From Gemmobacter sp. (GTDB taxonomy: Bacteria; Pseudomonadota; Alphaproteobacteria; Rhodobacterales; Rhodobacteraceae): DNA of 14,193 bases. The DNA is taken from contig JAUSPL010000078.1 in NCBI GenBank assembly GCA_030656535.1, positions 1 to 14,193 of the forward strand. Direction: 5' to 3'. Positions 7,132 to 13,869 of the stretch are shown here, in pieces. A program made the translations under genes and the position numbers. The notes under the pieces were generated by a model. It made no database searches and had not been told where the DNA came from. It saw nothing but the letters and a program-made list of their open reading frames with translations. How positions within the stretch are numbered: the first letter of the stretch is position 1; the number at the start of each line of letters is the position of its first letter.

Positions 7132-7322
7132 GAGCATGCTTGGCGACTTCAAGTCCATGCTTTTCATCATCAGGGAAACCCGGAGCGGACGCTCTGACAA
7201 CACTGGCATTCCCTACTGTGGCAGAATTCCGTCGATCTTGATCATACTACAGATTGTCTACTTGCGACTTCGACAAACGCGACTTTGGCACTCCTCTGTT
7301 CCGGTTTCCGTCTTGCGCGAAC

Positions 7323-7331
7323 GGGGGGGGG
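7323..7331. repeat. Homopolymer of nine G
   Basis: Nine consecutive G lie in the non-coding region. Such a tract can slip in replication and is also a common sequencing-error site. It does not sit in a recognised gene or between promoter elements that I could identify. Confidence 0.8.
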
Positions 7332-7544
7332 TGTCGCACGAAGGTGCTGTACGGCGAAGGCGCGGCGCGGTCTTTCCGTGTGCGCGAAACCTATGGCGAT
7401 TTGGGCCGCTCTGTTTCCGACCTTTAAGGCGGATGGGATCGGCTTGCTTGTCCCCACAGCTGTAACGCCCGACTGAAGGCGTAGCTCGTATCGGGTGGCC
7501 AGTGAGCACAATTCGTTGTGGCCGCAGATCCACCTTGCCTTGTC

Positions 7545-7575
7545 AAAAAGGCGTCCCCGAAACCCTGGGGACGCC
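7545..7575 (-). terminator. Rho-independent terminator of the RTX protease gene
   Basis: On the minus strand GGCGTCCCC (7575-7567) pairs perfectly with GGGGACGCC (7558-7550) over an 8-nt loop, followed directly by TTTTT (7549-7545). It lies 61 nt after the protease stop at 7637-7639. Stem length, GC content and T run are all textbook, so the protease is probably the last or only gene of its transcript. Confidence 0.9.
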
Positions 7576-7636
7576 GATGTTCAATGTGCAAGCCCACAGG
7601 ACGTTTGAGGGCGCCGTCGGGTCTATCGTATGGGTA

Positions 7637-10600
7637 TCAGGCGAAGATGAAGTCTGTGCTCAGCAACGTCGGTGCACCGGCCAGCGCAAAGCTCATGTCC
7701 GCAACGGTATCGCCGTCAAGGTCAATGAATGCGACGCTGGTCGGCAGATAGCGGATCTGGCCCGCGACCCCAGTGAACGCTGCAGAGCCAATGAAAGACA
7801 TTCCCGCCTGAAGGGCGCTTACGTCGATCTTGTCTTCGCCACTGACAAACCCAACGATCACATCGCGTCCAGCGCCTGTAGCGGTGCTGTCGCTGGCGGT
7901 CGTGAAGACGAAGCTATCGGCCCCCGTCCCGCCAATCATCCGGTCCGCGCCCTGGCCGCCGTAAAACACGTCGTTATTGGCACCCCCCGTCATGCGGTCA
8001 TTATCGGCGCCGCCATACAGGAAATCATCACCCGCGCCGCCATTCAGATCGTCCACACCCGCATCACCGTGCATCGTATCGTTGCCCGAGTTGCCTTGCA
8101 TGACGTCGTTCTGGTTGCCGCCATACATCACGTCGTTGTGGACATCGCCAGACATGTAATCGTTGCCGTCGCCGCCATACATTTCGTCGTCGTCGGTGCC
8201 TCCATACATGGTGTCACCGGACACGCCGCCGTACATCGTATCGTTGCCCAGGTCGCCCCACATGTTGTCTGAACCGCCATCGCCAGACAACATGTCTGCC
8301 CCGTCACCGCCATAGAGATAGTCGGCGGTGTCACCGCCCCAGAGCCTGTCATTCGACACGCCACCATACAGGTGATCAACGCCCTGGCCGCCGATCAATT
8401 GGTCAGCCCCGAAGCCGCCATAGATGGTGTCGTGGCCGTTTTCCCCAAAGAGCGTATCTCGGCCCCGCCCGCCGCTCAGGATGTTGGCGATGTTGTTGCC
8501 GACAAGCTGGTCATCTCCGTCGCCGGAATAGATGTCTTCCATCGTCGCAAGCGTTATGGCCACCCCATCCACGACCCCAAGCCCGTCCAACAGGTTGATC
8601 GTGCTGTCGGATGTCACGGCCACCGCGTTCAGCGTATCACGGGACCCCAGGCCGCCGACGAACGAGGTTGAATGGCCGAATATCCCGGCATAATCCGAAA
8701 ACTCGTTGGTAAAGACGAAATGGTCGTTGTCGGTCAGTGTCTTGCCGCCCAGATGCAACACGGCATCCCGGATCAGCCATGTATCGCTGGCGCTTGCGTC
8801 GTTGAACGTGACCGTCCAGTTTCCTGCGCTGGTTTCCCCCCAGAAGGCGTTTGCGGCAAAGACCCAGCGACCGTCGAAGTCCTGACTACTCCCGAAACTG
8901 CCGGTGCCGACCCTGCTGACCAGCGTCGCTGTGGTTCCGCTGGGCGACGTGATCGTGATTTCCATGTCGCCGATGTACGTTGTCGAAAAGTCCAGTTCCA
9001 GCGAGATGTGCTGCAGCCGGATGTTTTGGATCTGCGCAATGACATAGCTTTCCGTACCCACGGTCGTCGCGGTGACGCCGCCGCCAGCAAAGCCGTCAAC
9101 GGTTTCATCCGCGTCGATGAAGTCTGATGAAGCGATCTGCCAGTTGGCGCTGGTCTGCGCCGCGCCGGTGATATCGGTCCAGACCTCGGCCATCCGCACT
9201 GCGGCATGGGCATCCGCCAAGCCAAAGCCATAGTCGCGCGAATGGTGCAAACCGCCGCCGTTCCATGTGTTTGACGCGTTGAACTGCCATGCCGAAGTTT
9301 CCGCCCCCGACACCCCGGCGCCGATATCGGTGCCGACGTGGCGGGCCGAATAGCCCAGGATTTCCTGTACGTCGCGCCAGGCAAGACCTTCGTTGGCATC
9401 CAGCATCAGCGCCACGACGCCGGTGATTGTCGGCGCCGCGGCCGATGTGCCGTTGAACCCGAAGGTGTAGTTGCCTAGGTCGTATCCGTCGGCTCCGGTG
9501 CGGTCGGTGGTATACATCTCGCCGGCCAAGGGTGTGCCAAAGCCCGAAATCAACAGGTTGGCGCCTTGGGTCGAATAGGTGCTCAACGTGCCGTCCCGAT
9601 TGACCGCCGCAACAGAAATCGTCGCCGGGTTTGCGCCCCAGCTTTCGGTATTGCTGTCTTGATCGGCCGCACGCGCATTGCCGGCAGACTTGACATAGAT
9701 GGTACCCAACCCGCCCCGACCGATGGCGACGCCGTTCACCAGCGCGCTGTTGATCGCGATCCATGGGGCATCGCCAAATCCCCAGGCGTCATAGAATGTC
9801 CCACCGATCGCGGTCCCGAGGCTCATGTTGACCACATCCATCGTGTGATCGACGGACGGGATATGCGGGTTGATCTGGCCCGATGCGGTGGCGATGCCTT
9901 CGGCGATCTGGTTCATCCCATCGGCGGTGACGACAGTGTGAACCCTGAACCCGGCGACGGTGGATCCATAGGCAACGCCCACGCCGCCGACGTCGTTGTC
10001 GGCCATCGCGATGATCCCGGCTACCGCGGTGCCGTGTGCTTCGTCTGGGTTGACGTGCTGCGCGGACCAGTCATCGTCACGAAAGTCCCATTCGCCGCCA
10101 TAGTTGTAGTTTGCGGCGAGGTCCTCGTGTACGTTGTCTACGCCATCGTCCAGCACAGCGACACGCACGCCTGCACCGGTGAACTCTGGCCACACTTCGG
10201 TGACATTCAGGTCAAGCTCTCCGACGCCTGTGGCATCGATATAGAACTGGTTGACCACACCCGGATCGGTTGGCGTATAGGCCATGGACATCGAAGCCCC
10301 GGCCATCGTGCCAATCATCATTTGCGACTGGTTTTCCTTTGACAGGTCGGCAGTCAGGACGGCTGCCCCGGCCATCCGTTCCTCGACTTCGGAAAAGCCG
10401 GTGGTCAGGATTGGTTTCAGGTCAGCAAGGGGCACAAGCCCGGTCGTTGACACCGGGTCGGCCGTCACAAGCGCGATCTTGCTGCGATCCATTGCCCGGG
10501 CGGCAGGCTGCGCAATATGGTCAGCCTCGTACGACGCGGTCATTGCGGCATCAAGCGCAGCTTCATCTTGCGATTCAAGCAGAGCCGCCGCGACTTCATC

Positions 10601-10654
10601 GGGGGTTCTTGCTGGGTCGACGGGAATAAAGCTATCGAACATGTTCGATGACAT
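7637..10654 (-). CDS. Secreted subtilisin/kexin-like serine protease with P domain and RTX repeats
   Basis: 1005 residues. Residues 1-150 form an N-terminal extension without a Sec signal peptide, possibly a propeptide. The S8 catalytic domain (about 155-485) has VAVLDDGVD (catalytic D169), a kexin-like HEDL, EAHGTAVAG (H207), KSAGN (oxyanion N326) and GFNGTSAAAP (S404); the triad is complete. A P-domain-like beta sandwich follows (about 540-637), with GDMEITITSPSGTTATL and GNWTVTFND, the pairing seen in proprotein convertases. Residues 711-908 are 22 RTX nonapeptides that bind calcium and fold outside the cell. The end (910-1005) has an M10-type C-terminal pattern (FTTASDSTATGAGRDVIVGF) and DFIFA, as in type I secretion substrates. 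No ABC transporter or outer-membrane factor is in the window, so its exporter is elsewhere. ATG 10654 has GAGG 8 nt upstream. Its substrate is unknown: nutrient scavenging and surface-protein processing are both possible. Confidence 0.93.
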   Translation of the reverse strand: MSSNMFDSFIPVDPARTPDEVAAALLESQDEAALDAAMTASYEADHIAQPAARAMDRSKIALVTADPVSTTGLVPLADLKPILTTGFSEVEERMAGAAVLTADLSKENQSQMMIGTMAGASMSMAYTPTDPGVVNQFYIDATGVGELDLNVTEVWPEFTGAGVRVAVLDDGVDNVHEDLAANYNYGGEWDFRDDDWSAQHVNPDEAHGTAVAGIIAMADNDVGGVGVAYGSTVAGFRVHTVVTADGMNQIAEGIATASGQINPHIPSVDHTMDVVNMSLGTAIGGTFYDAWGFGDAPWIAINSALVNGVAIGRGGLGTIYVKSAGNARAADQDSNTESWGANPATISVAAVNRDGTLSTYSTQGANLLISGFGTPLAGEMYTTDRTGADGYDLGNYTFGFNGTSAAAPTITGVVALMLDANEGLAWRDVQEILGYSARHVGTDIGAGVSGAETSAWQFNASNTWNGGGLHHSRDYGFGLADAHAAVRMAEVWTDITGAAQTSANWQIASSDFIDADETVDGFAGGGVTATTVGTESYVIAQIQNIRLQHISLELDFSTTYIGDMEITITSPSGTTATLVSRVGTGSFGSSQDFDGRWVFAANAFWGETSAGNWTVTFNDASASDTWLIRDAVLHLGGKTLTDNDHFVFTNEFSDYAGIFGHSTSFVGGLGSRDTLNAVAVTSDSTINLLDGLGVVDGVAITLATMEDIYSGDGDDQLVGNNIANILSGGRGRDTLFGENGHDTIYGGFGADQLIGGQGVDHLYGGVSNDRLWGGDTADYLYGGDGADMLSGDGGSDNMWGDLGNDTMYGGVSGDTMYGGTDDDEMYGGDGNDYMSGDVHNDVMYGGNQNDVMQGNSGNDTMHGDAGVDDLNGGAGDDFLYGGADNDRMTGGANNDVFYGGQGADRMIGGTGADSFVFTTASDSTATGAGRDVIVGFVSGEDKIDVSALQAGMSFIGSAAFTGVAGQIRYLPTSVAFIDLDGDTVADMSFALAGAPTLLSTDFIFA
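7931..8524 (-). repeat. RTX array: 22 nonapeptide units of the protease
   Basis: Twenty-two units of the pattern GGxGxDxUx run without any break in the nine-residue register from protein residue 711 to 908, that is 27-bp periodicity in DNA. The first nine units carry Leu or Ile at the large hydrophobic position (for example GFGADQLIG, GQGVDHLYG). From the tenth unit (DGGSDNMWG) onward, ten of thirteen carry Met (for example DLGNDTMYG, GVSGDTMYG). The units form a parallel beta roll with calcium between turns. Confidence 0.9.
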
Positions 10655-10772
10655 TGGGGTTACCTCATCTCTCTGGTATTTAAAGCTGGGATGTTCAGCC
10701 GCCAGAGGTTCTGACGCCGCCCCAGAATCATATGCGCGATGGAAACAAATCAGACAGGATGCACAAAACTAC

Positions 10773-10784
10773 ACAATAAATTGT
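10773..10784. promoter_or_regulatory. Inverted repeat overlapping the protease -10 element, candidate operator
   Basis: ACAAT (10773-10777) and ATTGT (10780-10784) form an inverted repeat separated by AA, extendable to seven positions per arm with one mismatch. It covers the -10 element of the proposed protease promoter. A regulator bound here would block that promoter. The regulator is unknown. Confidence 0.35.
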
Positions 10785-10809
10785 ATACTGTCGGCTCGAT
10801 TCGTTTCAA
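10780..10809 (-). promoter_or_regulatory. Candidate sigma-70-type promoter of the RTX protease
   Basis: On the minus strand TTGAAA (10809-10804) and TACAAT (10785-10780) each match the consensus at five of six positions and are 18 nt apart, in the most AT-rich part of the divergent intergenic region. The predicted transcript would have a leader of roughly 115-120 nt before the protease start. No competing promoter of similar quality was seen on that strand. Confidence 0.55.
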
Positions 10810-10833
10810 AGCTTAACTGGCCGCGATGACAAG

Positions 10834-10860
10834 TTTTGCTGGCCAAAAAATTAAGCAAAA
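10834..10860. other. Inverted repeat upstream of the lipoprotein gene
   Basis: TTTTGCT (10834-10840) and AGCAAAA (10854-10860) are perfect inverted repeats with a 13-nt spacer, 20 nt upstream of the lipoprotein's ribosome binding site. It could be an operator or a leader stem-loop. The A/T-rich arms and long loop make a strong RNA hairpin unlikely. Confidence 0.35.
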
Positions 10861-10892
10861 GCGGATTTCCGTGCTGTAGAAAGGAGCCGACT

Positions 10893-11255
10893 TTGCCTCT
10901 GATTGACTATCGTGCGCGCATTGCAACCGCAGGAATCATTCTGGTGATCCTGGGTGCGACAGTCGGTTGCCGCGGCGCCGCCGCTGATTCTGTGAAGGGA
11001 CCTGTGATGACCGATCCAAAGCCTGCTGCGACGGTGACCGGCGATGCTGCGATCTTGTTGACTGGCACCCGGATTCCCGGCGTGACCTGTCCTGCGATCT
11101 TGCTTGCCGATGGGACCGAGGTCGGGCTGTCACATCTGCCGTCGGACCTGCCGATAGGTGCGCGGATAGAGGTGGCGGGATCGGGCTATGTGGTCAGCAT
11201 GACCTGCCAGGCCCGTGTGCTTGCTGTCACATCGGCAAAACGGGTGGATGACTAG
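10893..11255 (+). CDS. Small putative lipoprotein with a DUF5818-like beta-barrel domain
   Basis: 120 residues, starting with TTG. AAGGAG at 10881-10886, 6 nt before this TTG, makes it the best start; an in-frame ATG at 10836 lacks such a site and would put 19 polar, cationic residues ahead of the signal sequence. The N-terminus (PLIDYRARIATAGIILVILGATVGC) has a charged segment, a hydrophobic core and a Cys following TVG, an imperfect but plausible lipobox, so export and lipid anchoring are likely. After a Pro/Ala-rich linker, the part from TVTGDAAILLTGTRIPGVTCPAILLADG to GARIEVAGSGYVVSMTCQARVLAV reads as a compact beta barrel with two Cys, resembling DUF5818-type domains. Function is unknown. 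It is divergent from the protease and 133 nt upstream of rfbC. Confidence 0.72.
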   Translation: MPLIDYRARIATAGIILVILGATVGCRGAAADSVKGPVMTDPKPAATVTGDAAILLTGTRIPGVTCPAILLADGTEVGLSHLPSDLPIGARIEVAGSGYVVSMTCQARVLAVTSAKRVDD

Positions 11256-11388
11256 GCGATCAGTCAGGCATTTCCCCGCTGCATCTCGGCGCGACAGTGC
11301 CGGATGGGCTGGTCACCGCCCTTGGAATGCGGCATATGCAAAGGTGCAGGGTCGTTTGGCTGTTGCTGCATTTGATAGGGTATGACCA

Positions 11389-11937
11389 ATGATCGAGGAA
11401 ACCGGGCTTCCGGGTGTCGTGATCATCACGCCGCGCCGCTTTGGCGATGACCGGGGTTTCTTTTCCGAAACCTGGAACCGGAAGGTGATGAAAGCGCATG
11501 GGATCGATGTTGATTTCGTGCAAGACAACCATTCCCTTTCACGCAGCGTGGGCACCGTGCGGGGCTTGCACTTTCAGCGCCCGCCGCATGCGCAGGCCAA
11601 GCTGGTGCGCGTGGGTGCGGGACGGGTTCTGGATGTCGCTGTGGATATCCGGTCTGGGTCCGAGACCTATGGCAAGTGGGTCGCAGTTGAACTGTCAGCC
11701 GAAAACGGTCGGCAGTTGTTCATTCCTGCCGGGTTCTTGCATGGCTTTGTGACCTTGGCGCCAGACAGTGAGTTGCTTTACAAATGTTCGGATTATTACG
11801 CGCCTGACTGTGACGGATCTGTCAGGTTCGACGACCCTCAGATCGGTATCGACTGGGGGATTGACCCTTCGACGGCAATCTTGTCGGGCAAGGATGCTGC
11901 TGCGCCCCTGCTGCGTGACATCGTTGCTCCCTTTTGA
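11389..11937 (+). CDS. rfbC: dTDP-4-dehydrorhamnose 3,5-epimerase
   Basis: Third step of dTDP-L-rhamnose synthesis: double epimerisation of dTDP-4-keto-6-deoxyglucose in the cytoplasm. Its 182 residues are the normal length for this cupin enzyme. Seen: RRFGDDRGFFSETW (16-29), QDNHSLSRSVGTVRGLHFQ (45-63) with catalytic H61, K71, FIPAGFLHGF (111-120), LLYKCSDYYAPD (129-140) with catalytic Tyr131, and ILSGKDAAAP (164-173) with D169 matching the Asp partner of the catalytic His. The ribosome binding site is weak (AGGG near 11377-11380). It is first of four rfb genes; rfbB follows after 18 nt. No confident promoter was found in the preceding 133 nt. Confidence 0.96.
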   Translation: MIEETGLPGVVIITPRRFGDDRGFFSETWNRKVMKAHGIDVDFVQDNHSLSRSVGTVRGLHFQRPPHAQAKLVRVGAGRVLDVAVDIRSGSETYGKWVAVELSAENGRQLFIPAGFLHGFVTLAPDSELLYKCSDYYAPDCDGSVRFDDPQIGIDWGIDPSTAILSGKDAAAPLLRDIVAPF

Positions 11938-11955
11938 CGACTTGATGAGGCTATC

Positions 11956-12996
11956 ATGAAGATTCTTATTACGGGTGGCGCGGGCTTTATCGGCTCGGCT
12001 GTGGTCCGGCTTGCGGTGAAGCGCGGACATCAGGTGGTCAACCTGGACGCGCTGACCTATGCCGCGTGCCTTGAGAACGTCGCGATGGTGGCTGATAGCC
12101 CGCTTTATGCGTTTGAAAAAGCTGATATCCGCGACCGCGCGGCGCTTGATCGCATATTCGCCGCACATAAACCCGATACGGTGATGCACCTTGCTGCGGA
12201 AAGCCATGTGGACCGGTCGATTGATGGTCCGGGCGACTTCATTTTGACGAATATCAACGGCACCTACAACATGCTGGAAGCCGCGCGGGCCTACTGGGTT
12301 GCGCAAGGTCGACCCGAGGGGTTCCGCTTTCACCACATCTCGACGGATGAGGTGTTTGGATCGCTGGGCGCAACTGGCCAGTTTACAGAAGACACCCCGT
12401 ATGATCCCCGTAGCCCCTATTCGGCGTCAAAAGCGGCGTCGGACCATCTGGTGCGCGCCTGGCATGAAACCTATGGGCTTCCGGTGGTGCTGACGAACTG
12501 CTCCAACAACTATGGTCCGTTCCATTTTCCTGAAAAGCTGGTGCCGGTCACCATCTTGAACGCGTTGGCAGGCAATCCGATTCCGGTTTACGGTCAGGGC
12601 ATCAATGTGCGCGACTGGCTGTATGTTGAAGATCATGCCGACGCTTTGCTCTTGGTGCTGGAAAAGGGCAAACTTGGCCGCAGCTACAATATCGGCGGCG
12701 AGAACGAGCGGCGCAACATCGACCTTGTCACGACAATCTGTGCCATTCTGGACGAGAAACGCCCAAAGAATGCCCCGTATGCCGAGCAGATCACTTTTGT
12801 AACCGACCGTCCGGGCCACGATGCCCGCTATGCGATCGACCCGGACCGCATCCGCACCGAATTGGGCTGGCGGCCCTCGGTCACGGTTGAGGAGGGGTTG
12901 GAAAAGACCGTCCAGTGGTATCTGGACAACGAAGACTGGTGGCGCGCTTTGCAAGACCGTGCAGGCGTAGGTCAGCGGTTGGGTGTCAAGACATAG
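11956..12996 (+). CDS. rfbB: dTDP-glucose 4,6-dehydratase
   Basis: Second step of dTDP-L-rhamnose synthesis: NAD-dependent conversion of dTDP-glucose to dTDP-4-keto-6-deoxyglucose. It is a 346-residue extended SDR with the full motif set: GGAGFIGS (7-14) for NAD, HLAAESHVDRSI (78-89), STDEVFGSL (129-137) with the T-D-E catalytic residues T130, D131 and E132, YSASK with Y155 and K159, TNCSNNYGPFHFPEKL (180-195) for substrate binding, and RPGHDARYAID near the C-terminus. TGAGG at 11946-11950 is the ribosome binding site. Gaps of 18 nt to rfbC and 14 nt to rfbD indicate one transcript. Confidence 0.97.
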   Translation: MKILITGGAGFIGSAVVRLAVKRGHQVVNLDALTYAACLENVAMVADSPLYAFEKADIRDRAALDRIFAAHKPDTVMHLAAESHVDRSIDGPGDFILTNINGTYNMLEAARAYWVAQGRPEGFRFHHISTDEVFGSLGATGQFTEDTPYDPRSPYSASKAASDHLVRAWHETYGLPVVLTNCSNNYGPFHFPEKLVPVTILNALAGNPIPVYGQGINVRDWLYVEDHADALLLVLEKGKLGRSYNIGGENERRNIDLVTTICAILDEKRPKNAPYAEQITFVTDRPGHDARYAIDPDRIRTELGWRPSVTVEEGLEKTVQWYLDNEDWWRALQDRAGVGQRLGVKT

Positions 12997-13010
12997 CCAG
13001 CGGGGTAGGC

Positions 13011-13868
13011 ATGCAGGTTCTGGTATTCGGAAAAACCGGTCAGGTCGCTACGGAACTGGCGCGGAAGATGCCAAAGGGTTGGGCGGTGCAGTTCCTGGGC
13101 CGCGACGCGGCTGACCTTTTGGACCCCGAGGTCTGTGCAGCAGTCATTCGGTCAACACAGGCGGATCTGGTGATCAACGCCGCCGCTTGGACAGCAGTGG
13201 ACAAGGCCGAAGCCGAAGAACCTGCCGCGCAGATCGTCAACGGTGACAGCCCGGGTGCGATGGCGCGCGCTGCGGCAGCGCGGGGGCTTCCGTTCCTGCA
13301 CGTGTCAACCGACTATGTGTTTGACGGGTCGGGCAGCAGGCCATGGCAGGTAAACGACCCGACCGGCCCCTTGGGTGCCTATGGCCGCACCAAGCTTGCG
13401 GGTGAAGACGGGGTGCGCGCGGCCGGTGGGCCGCATGCGATCTTGCGCACGTCATGGGTGTTCTCGGCGCATGGTGCAAACTTTGTCAAAACAATGCTGC
13501 GTCTGGGCAAGACCCGGGATGCACTGACCGTCGTGGACGACCAGGTCGGCGGGCCGACCCCCGCCGCAGCCATTGCAGATGCGCTGGTGTCGATGGCGGC
13601 GGCATTCGGTGAGGGGCGCGGTGTCACGGGCACCTATCACTTTGCCGGTGCCCCGGATGTCAGCTGGGCAGAATTCGCGCGGGCGATCTTTGCGGCCGCA
13701 GGCATGCCTGTCACCGTGACCGGCATCCCCACCTCTGCCTATCCCACGCCCGCACGGCGGCCTGCCAACTCTCGGATGGACTGTTCGGCGGTGGCTGCGG
13801 CTTTTGGCATTTCTCGGCCCGACTGGCACGCCGGGCTTATTGACGTATTGAAAGACCTTGGAGAATAA
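13011..13868 (+). CDS. rfbD: dTDP-4-dehydrorhamnose reductase
   Basis: Final step: NAD(P)H-dependent reduction to dTDP-L-rhamnose. 285 residues, normal for the family. Seen: a VLVFGKTGQVA Rossmann motif (3-13), DLVINAAAWTAVDKAE (52-67), LHVSTDYVFDG (96-106), and YGRTK with Y124 and K128 as catalytic pair; then RTSWVFSAHGANFVKTMLRL and a DQVGGPT substrate motif. The start at 13011 gives MQVLVFGKTGQ at the first strand; an upstream in-frame ATG at 12915 lies within rfbB and adds 32 residues without family features. Its stop is one base from the rfbA start, and the rfbA ribosome binding site lies inside its last codons, indicating coupling. Confidence 0.96.
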   Translation: MQVLVFGKTGQVATELARKMPKGWAVQFLGRDAADLLDPEVCAAVIRSTQADLVINAAAWTAVDKAEAEEPAAQIVNGDSPGAMARAAAARGLPFLHVSTDYVFDGSGSRPWQVNDPTGPLGAYGRTKLAGEDGVRAAGGPHAILRTSWVFSAHGANFVKTMLRLGKTRDALTVVDDQVGGPTPAAAIADALVSMAAAFGEGRGVTGTYHFAGAPDVSWAEFARAIFAAAGMPVTVTGIPTSAYPTPARRPANSRMDCSAVAAAFGISRPDWHAGLIDVLKDLGE

Positions 13869-13869
13869 A

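Larger units (their letters stand above)
6761..7544. other. Long region without a convincing gene
   Basis: About 780 nt lie between the tandem hairpins and the protease terminator. No open frame here has both a ribosome binding site and recognisable protein motifs. The longest candidates are 7136-7465 on plus (109 codons) and 7242-7511 on minus (89 codons), which overlap each other and have Arg/Cys-rich, shadow-like compositions. The region contains the RTX-like tail at 6777, hairpins at 7059-7089 and 7107-7131, an AT-richer patch around 7200-7280 and a run of nine G at 7323-7331. No tRNA cloverleaf, CRISPR repeat or transposase motif was seen. Decayed gene remnants or a dispersed intergenic repeat fit best; structured RNA is another option. 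Confidence 0.6.

Noticed and set aside
6700..7500. tRNA or integration site in the gene-free region
   Set aside because: No cloverleaf or conserved T-arm was found by eye, and no integrase or direct repeats flank the region.
7502..8272. Plus-strand 256-codon open frame rich in Ile/Val/His, resembling a repetitive hydrophobic protein
   Set aside because: It is the antisense reading of the RTX array; its repeats follow from the 27-bp coding periodicity on the minus strand, and it runs through the protease terminator.
7931..8524. Regularly spaced repeats that could look like a CRISPR array
   Set aside because: The period is 27 bp without unique spacers, and it encodes in-frame GGxGxDxUx calcium-binding units of the protease.
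9566..10342. Plus-strand 258-codon open frame
   Set aside because: Antisense to the protease catalytic domain, whose triad and motifs are intact on the minus strand.
11256..11388. Promoter for the rfb operon just upstream of rfbC
   Set aside because: TTGGCT and TAGGGT near the gene are only about 14 nt apart and would leave an 8-nt leader; the GCATATGC palindrome at 11332 alone is weak evidence.
12915..13010. Longer start for rfbD
   Set aside because: It would overlap rfbB by about 80 nt and add an Arg-rich segment before the Rossmann strand; the ATG at 13011 begins directly at the expected first strand.
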